From positions 1 to 64,000 of the forward strand of contig JAENZI010000010.1 in NCBI GenBank assembly GCA_016841365.1: DNA of 64,000 nt, given 5' to 3'. This document shows positions 45,963 to 54,356 of the stretch, one piece after another. The position numbers and the translations under genes were made by a program. The DNA comes from Anaerolineaceae bacterium (GTDB lineage: Bacteria > Chloroflexota > Anaerolineae > Anaerolineales > Anaerolineaceae). Numbering within the stretch: the first letter of the stretch is position 1; every line of letters starts with the position of its first letter. The notes beneath the pieces are model-generated. The model had not been told where the DNA came from and did no database searches. It was given only the letters and a program-made list of their open reading frames with translations.

Positions 45963-48074
45963 CTATTCCAGGATGATTTCCCACAGGTGAACATGCGCAA
46001 TCTCGCCATCATGCGGGTTGAAAATGGTGATTTCCAGTGTGTCGATGGTCAGTGCCTGATCGAAGGATAATTCGACCTGGCGTGTGACGGTTGCTACTTC
46101 GACCTGCGCAGTTGCCATCCCTACCTCTTCCTCGTCTTTGTAGGCTCTGGCGGTCAACTCGGTGGGCGTCCCGCCGATAATGGCTGTGATTGTGGTCACC
46201 TGCTGGGGCTCGGCGAAGGTCAGGATCAGCCTGAGCGGGTTGGCTTCGAGGGTGCGGATCAGGGTATTTGGGTCGCCATCGAAGGCATGGACGATTTCGT
46301 TGATATCTAAAATAGGATACTGCACTTTGACTTTCTGCCTGTTGAGGTTGATAATTTCCAGTTGCAGGGCTTGCCGTGCCACGCGTTCGGCTTCAAGGAT
46401 TGCTCGGATATCCTCAACATACTCCAGGCGGACGAAATAAAAGCCGTCAGAGCCATCAGGATAGGGGAGAGTTTCTTCGATGCGGACATTGGTGAACTTC
46501 CTGGACTCATCAATGAAATCCAGGTCTTCTTCGGTCATTACAAATAACATGTTACGGTCAAGGGGGCGGTATTGCATGCTAAAAGCGTTGATGTTGCCCA
46601 TCTTGAGGTTCGGGGTATCCCCTGCGAAGTAGTCCATCAGCACATCTGTGCCATTGGCCCAGGTTGAGCTAACCAGCACCTTTGTTTGCGGATCCAAGCG
46701 GGCGATCTCGGCTGCCCGAGTGAAAACCTGCTGTGCGCCGTGTTGCATACCGCTCATACCATAATCGTCATACCAGGTCGGTCCGTTTGTGAGCGCGTCC
46801 GCCAACATACCCAGGCTGAGGACGGCGAAGATGATGAAGATTAGGGCTGAAAGGTGCCGATGTTGAATACGCCGCCAATTCCGGCTGATGCTGTGAAGAA
46901 CCGCATCCAACCCCAGGGCGGTGAATAAGGTGATCGGGACGATCATTGCCAGCCCGCGTGTGATCCCCCAATCCACGATCGCCGCGCCGCTGGGGATTGC
47001 CAATGTTACCAGGAGCAGGGTGCGATGGTGAAATTCTTTAAAGCGCTGAATGCTGCGGATCAGCCCAACCAGGAAAAACGGGAAAGTGAATAACAGGAGA
47101 TGCCCGTAGCCCTTCATGGTGTGCCGCGCCAGATCGTGCTGGTAAGAAAACAGCCAGCTCGGCAGTTTGATTTCGGGCCAGGTGCTTTCGATGATAGACG
47201 GGTTGGGCCAGAACCAGTAGATGGGGTTGAGACCTTTGAGATACCGGCTGATATACATCAGGATCTTTTCGTAGAGCGGGATAGGCTTGACCCAGTAGGA
47301 GTTGAGCAGGACCAGATGCTGCAGCCGCTGCTGAGTGTGTGATAAGCTGAAGCGTAAGAAGGGGAGGAGGAGAATAACCAGTAATCCTGCGCCTAACAGA
47401 ACTAGTTTGCGGTGCTGCCAGTGATAACGGGCATCAGCGATCAGCAAAAACACGCCTGTCAGCGGGACGATCAGTTGGGCAGGGCTGTAGGCGTAGAAAG
47501 ATGCAGCACCGAAGAGGATGGCTGGAAATAAGGCATTGATTCGCCCCTGACGGTATAGCAGGTAGCAATAAAGAAAACCCGCATACAATGATGCCATCAT
47601 CACGGTCTCGAAAGCTGTGCGTGAATGCAGGAACCAGGCAGGTGCAGCAGACAGCAAAAGCGCCCCCAGCCACCAGCAACGGATTTTGAAAATGTTGCGT
47701 AAGGTCAGCCCGGTTGAGATTGCTGCGATCAGTGAGATCAGGGCTGAGACCCCCCGCGTCACCCACACGGATTTGCCAAACAGCAGGGTGGGCAGCACCT
47801 GGGCGTAGACTGAAAGGCTCAGGTTAAATTGGCCGCCATTCTCGAAATAGACGGGGAAAAGGACCCCGTCCAGCCCACGGAAACTGGATTGGATCAGGGC
47901 TGCAGCATGCTGGGTTTGAATGGCTTCATCGGTAAAGAAATAAATCGGAAAATCCGGCAGGCGTACCAAGCGCGTGACGGTGTAGACCAGGAGTGCCAGC
48001 ACAAACAGAACCATGGATGAATTTGGGTGTGCGTTGTCGTTGATTCCATCTGGGGGTCTCTCAGCCTGGGACAT
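45963..48074 (-). CDS. Polytopic GT-C-like membrane protein with C-terminal discoidin-like domain
   Basis: A 703-residue protein. After a short N-terminal tail, multiple hydrophobic segments include a first loop with FFTDEA (D49-E50), as in GT39/PMT-like GT-C enzymes. After a further extracytoplasmic region, the last ~140 residues contain VHAFDGDPNTLIRTL, LILTFAEPQQVTTITAII and IDTLEITIFNP, typical of an F5/8 type C (discoidin-like) carbohydrate-binding fold. A glycosyltransferase with an external carbohydrate-binding tail is therefore inferred. A TGCTATAAT extended -10 lies on the minus strand near 48104-48112, with an AGGAG ribosome site before the ATG. Confidence 0.65.
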   Translation of the reverse strand: MSQAERPPDGINDNAHPNSSMVLFVLALLVYTVTRLVRLPDFPIYFFTDEAIQTQHAAALIQSSFRGLDGVLFPVYFENGGQFNLSLSVYAQVLPTLLFGKSVWVTRGVSALISLIAAISTGLTLRNIFKIRCWWLGALLLSAAPAWFLHSRTAFETVMMASLYAGFLYCYLLYRQGRINALFPAILFGAASFYAYSPAQLIVPLTGVFLLIADARYHWQHRKLVLLGAGLLVILLLPFLRFSLSHTQQRLQHLVLLNSYWVKPIPLYEKILMYISRYLKGLNPIYWFWPNPSIIESTWPEIKLPSWLFSYQHDLARHTMKGYGHLLLFTFPFFLVGLIRSIQRFKEFHHRTLLLVTLAIPSGAAIVDWGITRGLAMIVPITLFTALGLDAVLHSISRNWRRIQHRHLSALIFIIFAVLSLGMLADALTNGPTWYDDYGMSGMQHGAQQVFTRAAEIARLDPQTKVLVSSTWANGTDVLMDYFAGDTPNLKMGNINAFSMQYRPLDRNMLFVMTEEDLDFIDESRKFTNVRIEETLPYPDGSDGFYFVRLEYVEDIRAILEAERVARQALQLEIINLNRQKVKVQYPILDINEIVHAFDGDPNTLIRTLEANPLRLILTFAEPQQVTTITAIIGGTPTELTARAYKDEEEVGMATAQVEVATVTRQVELSFDQALTIDTLEITIFNPHDGEIAHVHLWEIILE

Positions 48075-48103
48075 ACTTTTGCTCCTGAAATGACTGTGCT
48101 CAG

Positions 48104-48112
48104 ATTATAGCA
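48104..48112 (-). promoter_or_regulatory. Extended -10 promoter for the GT-C/discoidin-like gene
   Basis: On the minus strand TGC-TATAAT spans 48112-48104, about 30 bases before the ATG at 48074. No strong -35 hexamer is seen, which fits an extended -10 promoter. Confidence 0.55.
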
Positions 48113-48280
48113 TGGGAGGGATCAAAATTTTGCTGAAGGTCATTTTTTCTGTCGACAGGATATCCGCAGAAGGTTTTAGTTTAAGGTATGATATAACATC
48201 AGTAGAAACGGGTCAGCTTTTATGATGAGTGACCTGATTTGATAGCAATCCATACTCTTTTTGATGGAAAGAATAACGTT

Positions 48281-48601
48281 ATGAATGATGAAATTTCACC
48301 TGAATTATTTGAACATCTTGTGTCTTTGGCGGCTTTTGCCTTTGACCCCGAAGAGGCTGAATATTTGCGGCGAGAGCTCAATCATCAATTAAAGGCTGTT
48401 CGTCAGCTTGAAGCGGTACCGCTGGATGCGGATGTGCCGCCAGCCATGCACGGTGTGCCATACACTGACCAAACCCGCCCGCCATTGCGCGAGGATGTTT
48501 GGGAGCCCTGCGATAACCCGGATGAGATTTTGGCACAAGCGCCGCAGGTGGAAGACGGCTATATTATCGTTCCTGATATCCCCCATACAGAACTGGACTG
48601 A
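48281..48601 (+). CDS. gatC: Asp/Glu-tRNA amidotransferase subunit C
   Basis: A 106-residue small subunit GatC, which holds GatA and GatB together. The chain starts MNDEISPELFEHLVSLAAF, with the following YLRRELNHQLKAVRQLEAV helix, GVP and a C-terminal DGYIIVPDI, as in GatC. The ATG at 48281 fits GatC length and has GGAAAG nearby; an upstream TTG would add 14 residues. It is 4 bases before gatA. The complex converts Asp-tRNA(Asn) and/or Glu-tRNA(Gln) to the amidated forms. Confidence 0.85.
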   Translation: MNDEISPELFEHLVSLAAFAFDPEEAEYLRRELNHQLKAVRQLEAVPLDADVPPAMHGVPYTDQTRPPLREDVWEPCDNPDEILAQAPQVEDGYIIVPDIPHTELD

Positions 48602-48605
48602 CCCC

Positions 48606-50210
48606 ATGTCTTTATTCGATACTTCTGCATATACTATTGCTAAAAAAGTTCGATCAGGCGAGCTTTCGGCTGTGGCTGTTTTGGATGAAGCGCTTTCGCA
48701 CATCCAGGCGATTGATGGCAGCCCGGGCACGCTGGATGGGGACTGGCTCACCAATGGTGAGCTACTAACCGATGATGAGAAGAACAAAGTGCATGCCTTT
48801 ATCACATTGACGGCAGAACGCGCCCGTCAGCAAGCGGTGTCGATTGACGCACGCGTCAAGGCAGGTGAGCCAGTGGGCCCTCTGGCAGGTGTGCCGCTGA
48901 CCATCAAAGACATCTTCTGTGTTAGGGGCATCCGAACCACGGCAGCCTCACGCATACTGGCGAACTTTACTGCGCCCTATACAGCGACGGCCGTCGAGCG
49001 GTTGGAAGCAGCGGACGCGCTGACCCTTGGCAAGGTCAACCTGGATGAATTTACTTACGGTTCATCAACTGAATCTTCAGCCTTTAAACCCTCCACCCGC
49101 AACCCTTGGGACACCACCCGTGTGCCGGGGGGATCATCGGGCGGCTCGACGGCATCTGTTGCGGCAGGCGAAGCCTCCCTCTCTTTGGGGACGGACACCG
49201 CCGGCTCGATCCGTCAGCCAGCCGCCTTTTGCGGTGTTGTTGGTCTCAAACCCACCTATGGCCGAGTTTCCCGATATGGCTTGATCGCCTTTGGCTCGTC
49301 GCTGGATTGCCCTGGGCCTGTCTCACGCGATGTGCGTGATGCGGCTTTGATGCTTTCCGCCATGGCTGGAGAAGATAGTCGCGACAGCACGGCTGCGCGC
49401 CAGCCCGTGCCGGATTATGTGGCAGAACTGGATAAGGGCGTTAAAGGAATGCGGATCGGTCTCTCACCAGATTATATGCAAATTACCTTTCCGGACCCGC
49501 AAACAGGCGAATTGGTCACACAGCATCTGCCGGATGAGATTCGACAAGCCACCCTGCAAGCAGCAGAAGCGTTGGCAGCGCAGGGCGCAGAGATCGTGGA
49601 AGACATCCCCATGCCCAACACGGCTTACGGCATCCCCGCTTATTTCGTCATCAGCCGTGTGGAGGCTGCCTCCAACCTGCATCGCTTTGACGGCGTGAAA
49701 TACGGCTACCGTACCCAATCGGATTTTGAGGATCTGCATGAGATGTATCGCAAAACCCGAGCAGAGGGCTTTGGGCTGCAGCCCAAGCTGCGTATTTTGA
49801 TGGGCATGTATGTCAGCGCGGCGCAATACAGCGAACAGTATTATCAGCGAGCCTTGCGGGTGCGAAGCATGATCCGGAATGACTTCGAAGCGGCATTCGA
49901 CCCCGATGGCGCCTACCGCGTGGATGCTTTGCTCACCCCGACCACGCCTACCACAGCCTTCAAGATGGCGGACGTATATGGCGACTCGGTGTTGATGCAA
50001 TACGCCGACCAGTTCACCGTCCCGGCTAACCACGCCGGCATACCAGGAATTTCAATTCCGGGCGGGTTAGATGCGGACGGGCTCCCCATCGGCATTCAAC
50101 TGCTTGCCCCCGATTTTATGGAAGAGACCCTCTTCAGGGCAGGATATGCCTTTGAGCAGGCTACCGCTGACGCTGTCTGGCGCAAGCAACGCCCCCAGGT
50201 TTTGCGGTAG
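48606..50210 (+). CDS. gatA: Asp/Glu-tRNA amidotransferase subunit A
   Basis: A 534-residue amidase-signature enzyme which releases ammonia from glutamine for GatB. The Lys of the Ser-cisSer-Lys triad is in LTIKDIF (about residue 101), the first Ser in GGSSGGST (about 178) and the nucleophile in DTAGSIRQPA (about 203), where DTGGS is more usual. Start ATG at 48606 gives normal GatA length; the longer in-frame reading overlaps gatC in another frame. It is followed, 16 bases later, by a membrane-protein gene and then gatB. Confidence 0.92.
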   Translation: MSLFDTSAYTIAKKVRSGELSAVAVLDEALSHIQAIDGSPGTLDGDWLTNGELLTDDEKNKVHAFITLTAERARQQAVSIDARVKAGEPVGPLAGVPLTIKDIFCVRGIRTTAASRILANFTAPYTATAVERLEAADALTLGKVNLDEFTYGSSTESSAFKPSTRNPWDTTRVPGGSSGGSTASVAAGEASLSLGTDTAGSIRQPAAFCGVVGLKPTYGRVSRYGLIAFGSSLDCPGPVSRDVRDAALMLSAMAGEDSRDSTAARQPVPDYVAELDKGVKGMRIGLSPDYMQITFPDPQTGELVTQHLPDEIRQATLQAAEALAAQGAEIVEDIPMPNTAYGIPAYFVISRVEAASNLHRFDGVKYGYRTQSDFEDLHEMYRKTRAEGFGLQPKLRILMGMYVSAAQYSEQYYQRALRVRSMIRNDFEAAFDPDGAYRVDALLTPTTPTTAFKMADVYGDSVLMQYADQFTVPANHAGIPGISIPGGLDADGLPIGIQLLAPDFMEETLFRAGYAFEQATADAVWRKQRPQVLR

Positions 50211-50226
50211 CAGAAAGTATTCAGTG

Positions 50227-50700
50227 ATGGATGATGTCAGTCGGGATGTTCAGACCGATCAAAAAATTTTATCGGGTTTCGCTTATTTGCTTGGCTTAAT
50301 CCCGGCTTTTCTAATTTGGCTACTAAAAAGAGAAGATTCATCCTATGTAAAATTCCATGCAATGCAGGCAGCGCTTTATTCTGGAGCGGTAAGCCTTACT
50401 GCGGCATGCATGATATCAGTACAAATATTTTTGGCAGGTTTGATGATGACAGGTGCATTTATCATGACGAACCTGATCGCTGACACACTCCAGCCTGAAA
50501 GCCCGCTGATATTTCTGGTTATTTCTGGGATGATGATCATGGCCATCATAGCGGAGGCTGCCATAATGGCTTTTTTAATGATAAGTCTAAAAGTTGTCAA
50601 CCTCATACTGGCTGTTTCTGCATTTATTGGGAAAGATTGGCGTTTGCCGGTTTTAGGGGACTGGGTACTTAGCGTGAATAAAAAATTGTGTGCTTCCTAA
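50227..50700 (+). CDS. DUF4870-like small membrane protein
   Basis: A 157-residue integral membrane protein inserted between gatA and gatB. ILSGFAYLLGLIPAFLIWLL, then SSYVKFHAMQAALYSGAV, resemble the DUF4870/Tic20-like family, followed by two more hydrophobic segments. It lies 16 bases after gatA and 11 bases before gatB, so it is in the same operon. The A+T content is visibly higher than in the gat genes on either side. Family function is unknown; no link to amidotransferase is known. Confidence 0.65.
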   Translation: MDDVSRDVQTDQKILSGFAYLLGLIPAFLIWLLKREDSSYVKFHAMQAALYSGAVSLTAACMISVQIFLAGLMMTGAFIMTNLIADTLQPESPLIFLVISGMMIMAIIAEAAIMAFLMISLKVVNLILAVSAFIGKDWRLPVLGDWVLSVNKKLCAS

Positions 50701-50711
50701 AGGATTTAAAG

Positions 50712-52151
50712 ATGACTGACTACGAAACCGTAATCGGGCTTGAAACCCATATTCAACTTAACACCACCACCAAAATCTTCTGTGGATGCAAGGCGGATTC
50801 ATGGGAGCAACCGCCTAACACCAATATCTGCCCGGTGTGCAGCGGACTTCCGGGTGTGTTGCCCGTCTTGAACGAAGCGGCAGTGCGGAAAGGTGCATTG
50901 CTGGCGGCTGCCATGCATTCTGAGATCCGCTTAACGTCTTATTTCGACCGGAAAAACTACTTCTACCCCGACCTGCCCAAAGGCTACCAGATTTCGCAAT
51001 ACGATATTTCGCTGGGCGGCGGCGGTTTCCTTGACCTGCCCATGCCCGACGGCAGTATGCGCCGGGTGAACATCGCCAAACTGCACCTTGAGGAAGATGC
51101 CGGCAAGACCAAGTATGAGAACGGCGTACGCTATGTGGACTTTAACCGCTGCGGTGTGCCGCTGGTTGAGATGGTCACCGGGCCGGATTTGCGCTCGGCG
51201 GACGAAGCCGCGCAATACTTGATCAGGCTGCGCCAATTACTGCGCTGGCTGGGCGTCTCTGAAGCGGATATGGAAAAAGGACATCTGCGCTGCGACGCCA
51301 ACGTCTCGATTCGCGAGATGGGCAGCACCGTTCTGAATACCAAGACGGAGATCAAGAACATCAACTCGATTGAAGCCGTGCGCACAGCGATCAACACCGA
51401 AGTTGAACGCCAGATCGCGCTGGTCGAGGCGGGCGGCAGGGTGGAAGCCTGGACACTCGATTGGGATGATGCCCTCAAACGGCTGAAAAAAATGCGCTCC
51501 AAGGAGACCGAAGCCGATTACCGCTACTTCAGAGAGCCCGATTTGCTCCCGCTAAAACTGGACGAAGCCTGGCGGGATGAGGTTTTGGAATTACTGCCCG
51601 AGCTGCCTCTGGCACGCCGCACACGCTTTATGACCGATTATGACCTGCCGGAGTATGACGCTGATATCCTGACTGGTGACCGCCCGATTTCGGAGTATTT
51701 CGAGGCTGCTGTGAAGGCATATGGGGGCGACCCCAAGGCTGTATCCAACTGGATCATGAATGAGATATTGCGCATGTTGAACGACCTGGGCCTGGCCGCG
51801 GATGAGCTGACCATCACCCCCGAACACCTGGCAGCGGTGATCCGCATGGTGGACGCCGGAACAATCAACAACGCCACCGGCAAAGCCGTGCTGGCTAAGG
51901 CGCAGACCAGCGGCAAATCGCCCGAGTCGATTGTGGAAGAGGAAGGCCTGGCACAGGTCAGCGATGATTCAGCCCTGCAAGCAGTGATCGACCAGGTGTT
52001 GGCGGCGAACCCCGACGAACTGAACAGTTACCGCAACGGCAAAGAAGGGCTCTTCGGCTGGTTCATGGGGCAGGTGATGCGTGAGACACGCGGCAAAGCT
52101 GACCCCCAGCTCACCCGGCAGCTACTGGCGAAGGCGCTCAAAGGGGAATAA
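50712..52151 (+). CDS. gatB: Asp/Glu-tRNA amidotransferase subunit B
   Basis: A 479-residue GatB. The N-terminal kinase/ammonia-transfer domain starts YETVIGLETHIQL and continues with NTNICPVCSGLPGVLP, YFYPDLPKGYQISQYD and CGVPLVEMVTGPD. A Cys cluster (CGC near 26-28 and CPVC near 43-46) binds zinc in family members. The C-terminal Yqey-like tail ends with GWFMGQVMRETRGKADP. Start ATG at 50712, with AAGGA upstream, removes 8 residues of the longer frame. It ends the gat operon, convergent with the CPBP gene. Confidence 0.93.
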   Translation: MTDYETVIGLETHIQLNTTTKIFCGCKADSWEQPPNTNICPVCSGLPGVLPVLNEAAVRKGALLAAAMHSEIRLTSYFDRKNYFYPDLPKGYQISQYDISLGGGGFLDLPMPDGSMRRVNIAKLHLEEDAGKTKYENGVRYVDFNRCGVPLVEMVTGPDLRSADEAAQYLIRLRQLLRWLGVSEADMEKGHLRCDANVSIREMGSTVLNTKTEIKNINSIEAVRTAINTEVERQIALVEAGGRVEAWTLDWDDALKRLKKMRSKETEADYRYFREPDLLPLKLDEAWRDEVLELLPELPLARRTRFMTDYDLPEYDADILTGDRPISEYFEAAVKAYGGDPKAVSNWIMNEILRMLNDLGLAADELTITPEHLAAVIRMVDAGTINNATGKAVLAKAQTSGKSPESIVEEEGLAQVSDDSALQAVIDQVLAANPDELNSYRNGKEGLFGWFMGQVMRETRGKADPQLTRQLLAKALKGE

Positions 52152-52183
52152 ATTTTGGGCTGGTAGACGTTCTGGAATAAAAA

Positions 52184-52993
52184 TTATTTGCGATTTTGGC
52201 CCGTCAGCGTGTGGGGACCGTTCAGCAGGATGACCAACCCGGCGGAGATTATTAATAATGCAACCAGAATCCAAGCGGGCCTCAGAGAGCCGCTGGCTGC
52301 TTCAGGCAGGATTGGTAGAACGCCAAAGGCGGTGTTGCTTGCGGCGTGCAGAAGTAGGATCATCCATAAACTGCCCTGGGTTGCGTTGTAGATCCAGGTG
52401 TAGAGGATCGTGATCGACATCGTTTGCAGAAGGAACCAGAGCAATGGGAGCTGCTGGTGAAAATCCCCCGGCAGCCAGAAAAGGGGCAGGTGCCAGATCG
52501 CCCAGATCAAACCCAGGATCAGGCTGCTGGGTAAAGCATTGTATCGTTTTTGAAGCCATGGCAGGGCAAACCCACGCCAGCCTATTTCCTCACCCAGAAC
52601 GCTAAAAAATAATACCAGGAGAAACACTGGGATCACGCGGTAAATTTCAGCCGGGTCGTTATAAGCCAACCCGCTGCCACCAAGCAGGGTGTGAGCCCAA
52701 AGCGCTAAGAGCATCAACAGGGGCGGTGCGATAAGGCTGATGACGTACCATTTCCAGTGAACCCTGAAATGGGTTAATTGTTTCCATAAATGATGCAACC
52801 CTGGCCACCCGGAATCGATGAAAATCACCAGCAGGCCTGCAAGGCTCGGACCAAAGGCAGCTAATAACTTCCACGGATTGAAGAAACCTGGTGCGGTGTC
52901 GGTGATGATCAGAACCAGCCACCCCGCCCATGAGATTGCGAAGGCGAAAATGACATACACAAGAAAGATGTTTTTCTTTATCCAATTTTTCAT
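52184..52993 (-). CDS. CPBP-family intramembrane protease (Abi/CAAX type)
   Basis: A 269-residue polytopic protein of the CPBP family of intramembrane metalloproteases. The conserved motif 1, EEIGWRGF near 132-139, and motif 2, IWAIWHLPLFW near 164-174 with its His, are present, and a third motif region lies further on. Members are linked to bacteriocin immunity or lipoprotein/prenyl processing; the specific substrate is unknown. It stands alone and convergent with gatB, with 32 bases between the stops. Confidence 0.82.
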   Translation of the reverse strand: MKNWIKKNIFLVYVIFAFAISWAGWLVLIITDTAPGFFNPWKLLAAFGPSLAGLLVIFIDSGWPGLHHLWKQLTHFRVHWKWYVISLIAPPLLMLLALWAHTLLGGSGLAYNDPAEIYRVIPVFLLVLFFSVLGEEIGWRGFALPWLQKRYNALPSSLILGLIWAIWHLPLFWLPGDFHQQLPLLWFLLQTMSITILYTWIYNATQGSLWMILLLHAASNTAFGVLPILPEAASGSLRPAWILVALLIISAGLVILLNGPHTLTGQNRK

Positions 52994-53115
52994 AAGATAA
53001 TCATACTGTAAAAATTATGGTCATTCGCCGATTGACGAAGATCTTTAGAATAGTAATTTCTGGTAAACAGGCGAGTTGACCATTAGGGGGAGTTCGCGTA
53101 AAATATAGAGGCTGT

Positions 53116-53187
53116 GCGGGCGTCGCCAAGTGGTAAGGCATCAGCCTTCCAAGCTGACATTCGCGAGTTCGAATCTCGTCGCCCGCT
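53116..53187 (+). tRNA. tRNA-Gly(TCC)
   Basis: A 72-nt cloverleaf: acceptor GCGGGCG/CGCCCGC with discriminator T, D arm GCC/GGC, anticodon stem TCAGC/GCTGA with loop CTTCCAA, anticodon TCC, T arm GCGAG/CTCGT with TTCGAAT loop. CCA is not encoded. Its 3' half and terminator are partly repeated in tandem directly downstream (see 53181-53440). Confidence 0.95.
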
Positions 53188-53199
53188 CTTAAATCAAGG

Positions 53200-53230
53200 A
53201 ACACCCTCATTCTGTTGGGGGTGTTTTTTC
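53200..53230 (+). terminator. Terminator 1 after tRNA-Gly
   Basis: Stem AACACCC (53200-53206) with GGGTGTT (53219-53225) and a T run to 53229. First of three copies, each within one repeat unit. Confidence 0.8.
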
Positions 53231-53301
53231 TTTCCAACGCCGGTTCGAATACCCGCAAGGGATAGGTTTGATCTCGCCGGTCGCCCGCTCTAAAATCAAG
53301 G

Positions 53302-53330
53302 AACACCCTCATTCTGTTGGGGGTGTTTTT
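53302..53330 (+). terminator. Terminator 2, repeat copy
   Basis: Stem AACACCC (53302-53308) with GGGTGTT (53321-53327), then T residues. Nearly identical to terminator 1, one repeat unit further on. Confidence 0.75.
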
Positions 53331-53404
53331 CGTTTCCAAAGGCGAGTTCGAATACCCGCAAGGGGTAGGCTCGATCACTCCGGTCGCCCGCTCTAAAATC
53401 AAGA

Positions 53405-53434
53405 AACACCCTCCGTCTGCTGGGGGTGTTTTTC
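53405..53434. terminator. Terminator 3, repeat copy
   Basis: Stem AACACCC (53405-53411) with GGGTGTT (53424-53430), T residues after it. On the minus strand the complement can also act after the prepilin peptidase gene. Confidence 0.7.
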
Positions 53435-53463
53435 GTTTCATCTTATCTACCTTAATTCCCACC

Positions 53464-54252
53464 CTACAACATATAAAAAATGATGACCACGCCCAGGATT
53501 AGGAAGGGGGTGAAAGGCTGCGCGCTGGCAAAGGCGCGGTAACGCTTCGACAGCACCAACCCCGCCAGCAGCACCAGCGAGAACGCGCCGAAGATCAGCA
53601 CGGCCAGCACGATCGCACCCGCGATGCCCGGCCACCCCACCAGCAGACCGAGGAAGATGCCCGCCATCACGTCGCCAAAGCCAAACGCCACCTCGTTGAT
53701 TTGCTTGCTCCGCATCCGGCCGACCACTTTCACGAAGACGACCCCCAGCAGGTAAAACGCGAACATGATCAGGAACCCGGCCAGCGCCCCCAACAGCGTG
53801 ACCCGCAAGCCGTGCAGCAAAATCCCGTAGACGAGGAACAGCGCTATCCCGAACAGGCTGGTTTCGAACAGCACCAGGCGGTGCTCGATGTCGATCACCA
53901 GGATCACGCCCAGGAAGACCAGCACCGGCAGTGACGCCCAGTAGCCCAGCCCAAACAGCGGGAAGACCCGCAGCAGAAGGCTGCACACCACCGCGCCGAC
54001 CAATACCAGCAATGACCTGACACTGGGTTTCGCGCTGCAGTTGGGGCAGCGGAAGGCGAATAGGTACCCCTTCAGGCTAAAGGGCTGACTGCAGGCGCGG
54101 CACACCGGGCGCGACAGGCGGCGTGACCCGGGCAGCACGTCTGCCAGATAGTTGATCAGCACGCCGGCCAGCCCGCCCATCACCGCCGCGAGGATCAGCA
54201 CGAGGGGCTTGAGTGAGGGAGGAACGGTTGGGAGCAGGGTGTGGAAGGGCAT
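53464..54252 (-). CDS. Type IV prepilin peptidase (A24 family)
   Basis: A 262-residue polytopic membrane peptidase that cleaves and, in complete forms, N-methylates type IV pilin-like signal peptides. Two C-x2-C pairs (CRAC at 51-54 and CPNC at 69-72) make the zinc-containing cytoplasmic domain. The two catalytic aspartates are in DIEHR (D121) and GFGD (D194). Hydrophobic segments separate them. The gene is isolated: pilin and assembly ATPase genes are not near. It is followed on the right by an A+T-rich pair. Confidence 0.88.
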   Translation of the reverse strand: MPFHTLLPTVPPSLKPLVLILAAVMGGLAGVLINYLADVLPGSRRLSRPVCRACSQPFSLKGYLFAFRCPNCSAKPSVRSLLVLVGAVVCSLLLRVFPLFGLGYWASLPVLVFLGVILVIDIEHRLVLFETSLFGIALFLVYGILLHGLRVTLLGALAGFLIMFAFYLLGVVFVKVVGRMRSKQINEVAFGFGDVMAGIFLGLLVGWPGIAGAIVLAVLIFGAFSLVLLAGLVLSKRYRAFASAQPFTPFLILGVVIIFYML

Positions 54253-54356
54253 GCGGGTTTCACCTGTGGGTCACGGTTGAATTTTATCCCTCAAGTATAT
54301 CACCGGGTGAAAAGATGATTGCGCAAAGGTTAAAGGGTTATAACATTCATTAGCAT

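Larger units (their letters stand above)
53181..53440. repeat. Tandem repeat of tRNA-Gly 3' end plus terminator (about 102-103 bp period)
   Basis: The sequence GCCCGCTC beginning the tRNA acceptor 3' end recurs at 53181, 53283 and 53386, a period of 102 then 103 bases. Each unit continues with an A-rich segment, a hairpin terminator, a GTTCGAAT block like the T loop and a CCGGTCGCCCGCTCT end. The third unit is partial. This looks like a repeat-amplified tRNA 3' region with an inserted TAGG-containing piece. Confidence 0.8.

Noticed and set aside
48408-48605. N-terminal extension of gatA
   Set aside because: The extra 66 residues are out-of-frame reading of gatC and rich in Arg/Cys; the ATG at 48606 fits GatA family length.
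50071-50226. N-terminal extension of the DUF4870-like gene
   Set aside because: It overlaps the 3' end of gatA in another frame and lacks a membrane or signal pattern; ATG at 50227 is natural.
53181-53440. CRISPR-like regular repeat
   Set aside because: The copies are contiguous with no unique spacers, contain terminators and tRNA pieces, and only two to three units exist. No cas gene is near.
53001-53462. Minus-strand 153-codon frame
   Set aside because: It runs through tRNA-Gly and the tandem repeats in antisense. The repeated NTPNRMRVFLD-type segments and AGDEIRTREC reflect translated tRNA/terminator sequence, a known source of false proteins.
53447-53986. Minus-strand frame overlapping the prepilin peptidase
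   Set aside because: Gly/Ala/Arg-rich alternative frame; the peptidase frame has CxxC pairs and both catalytic Asp.
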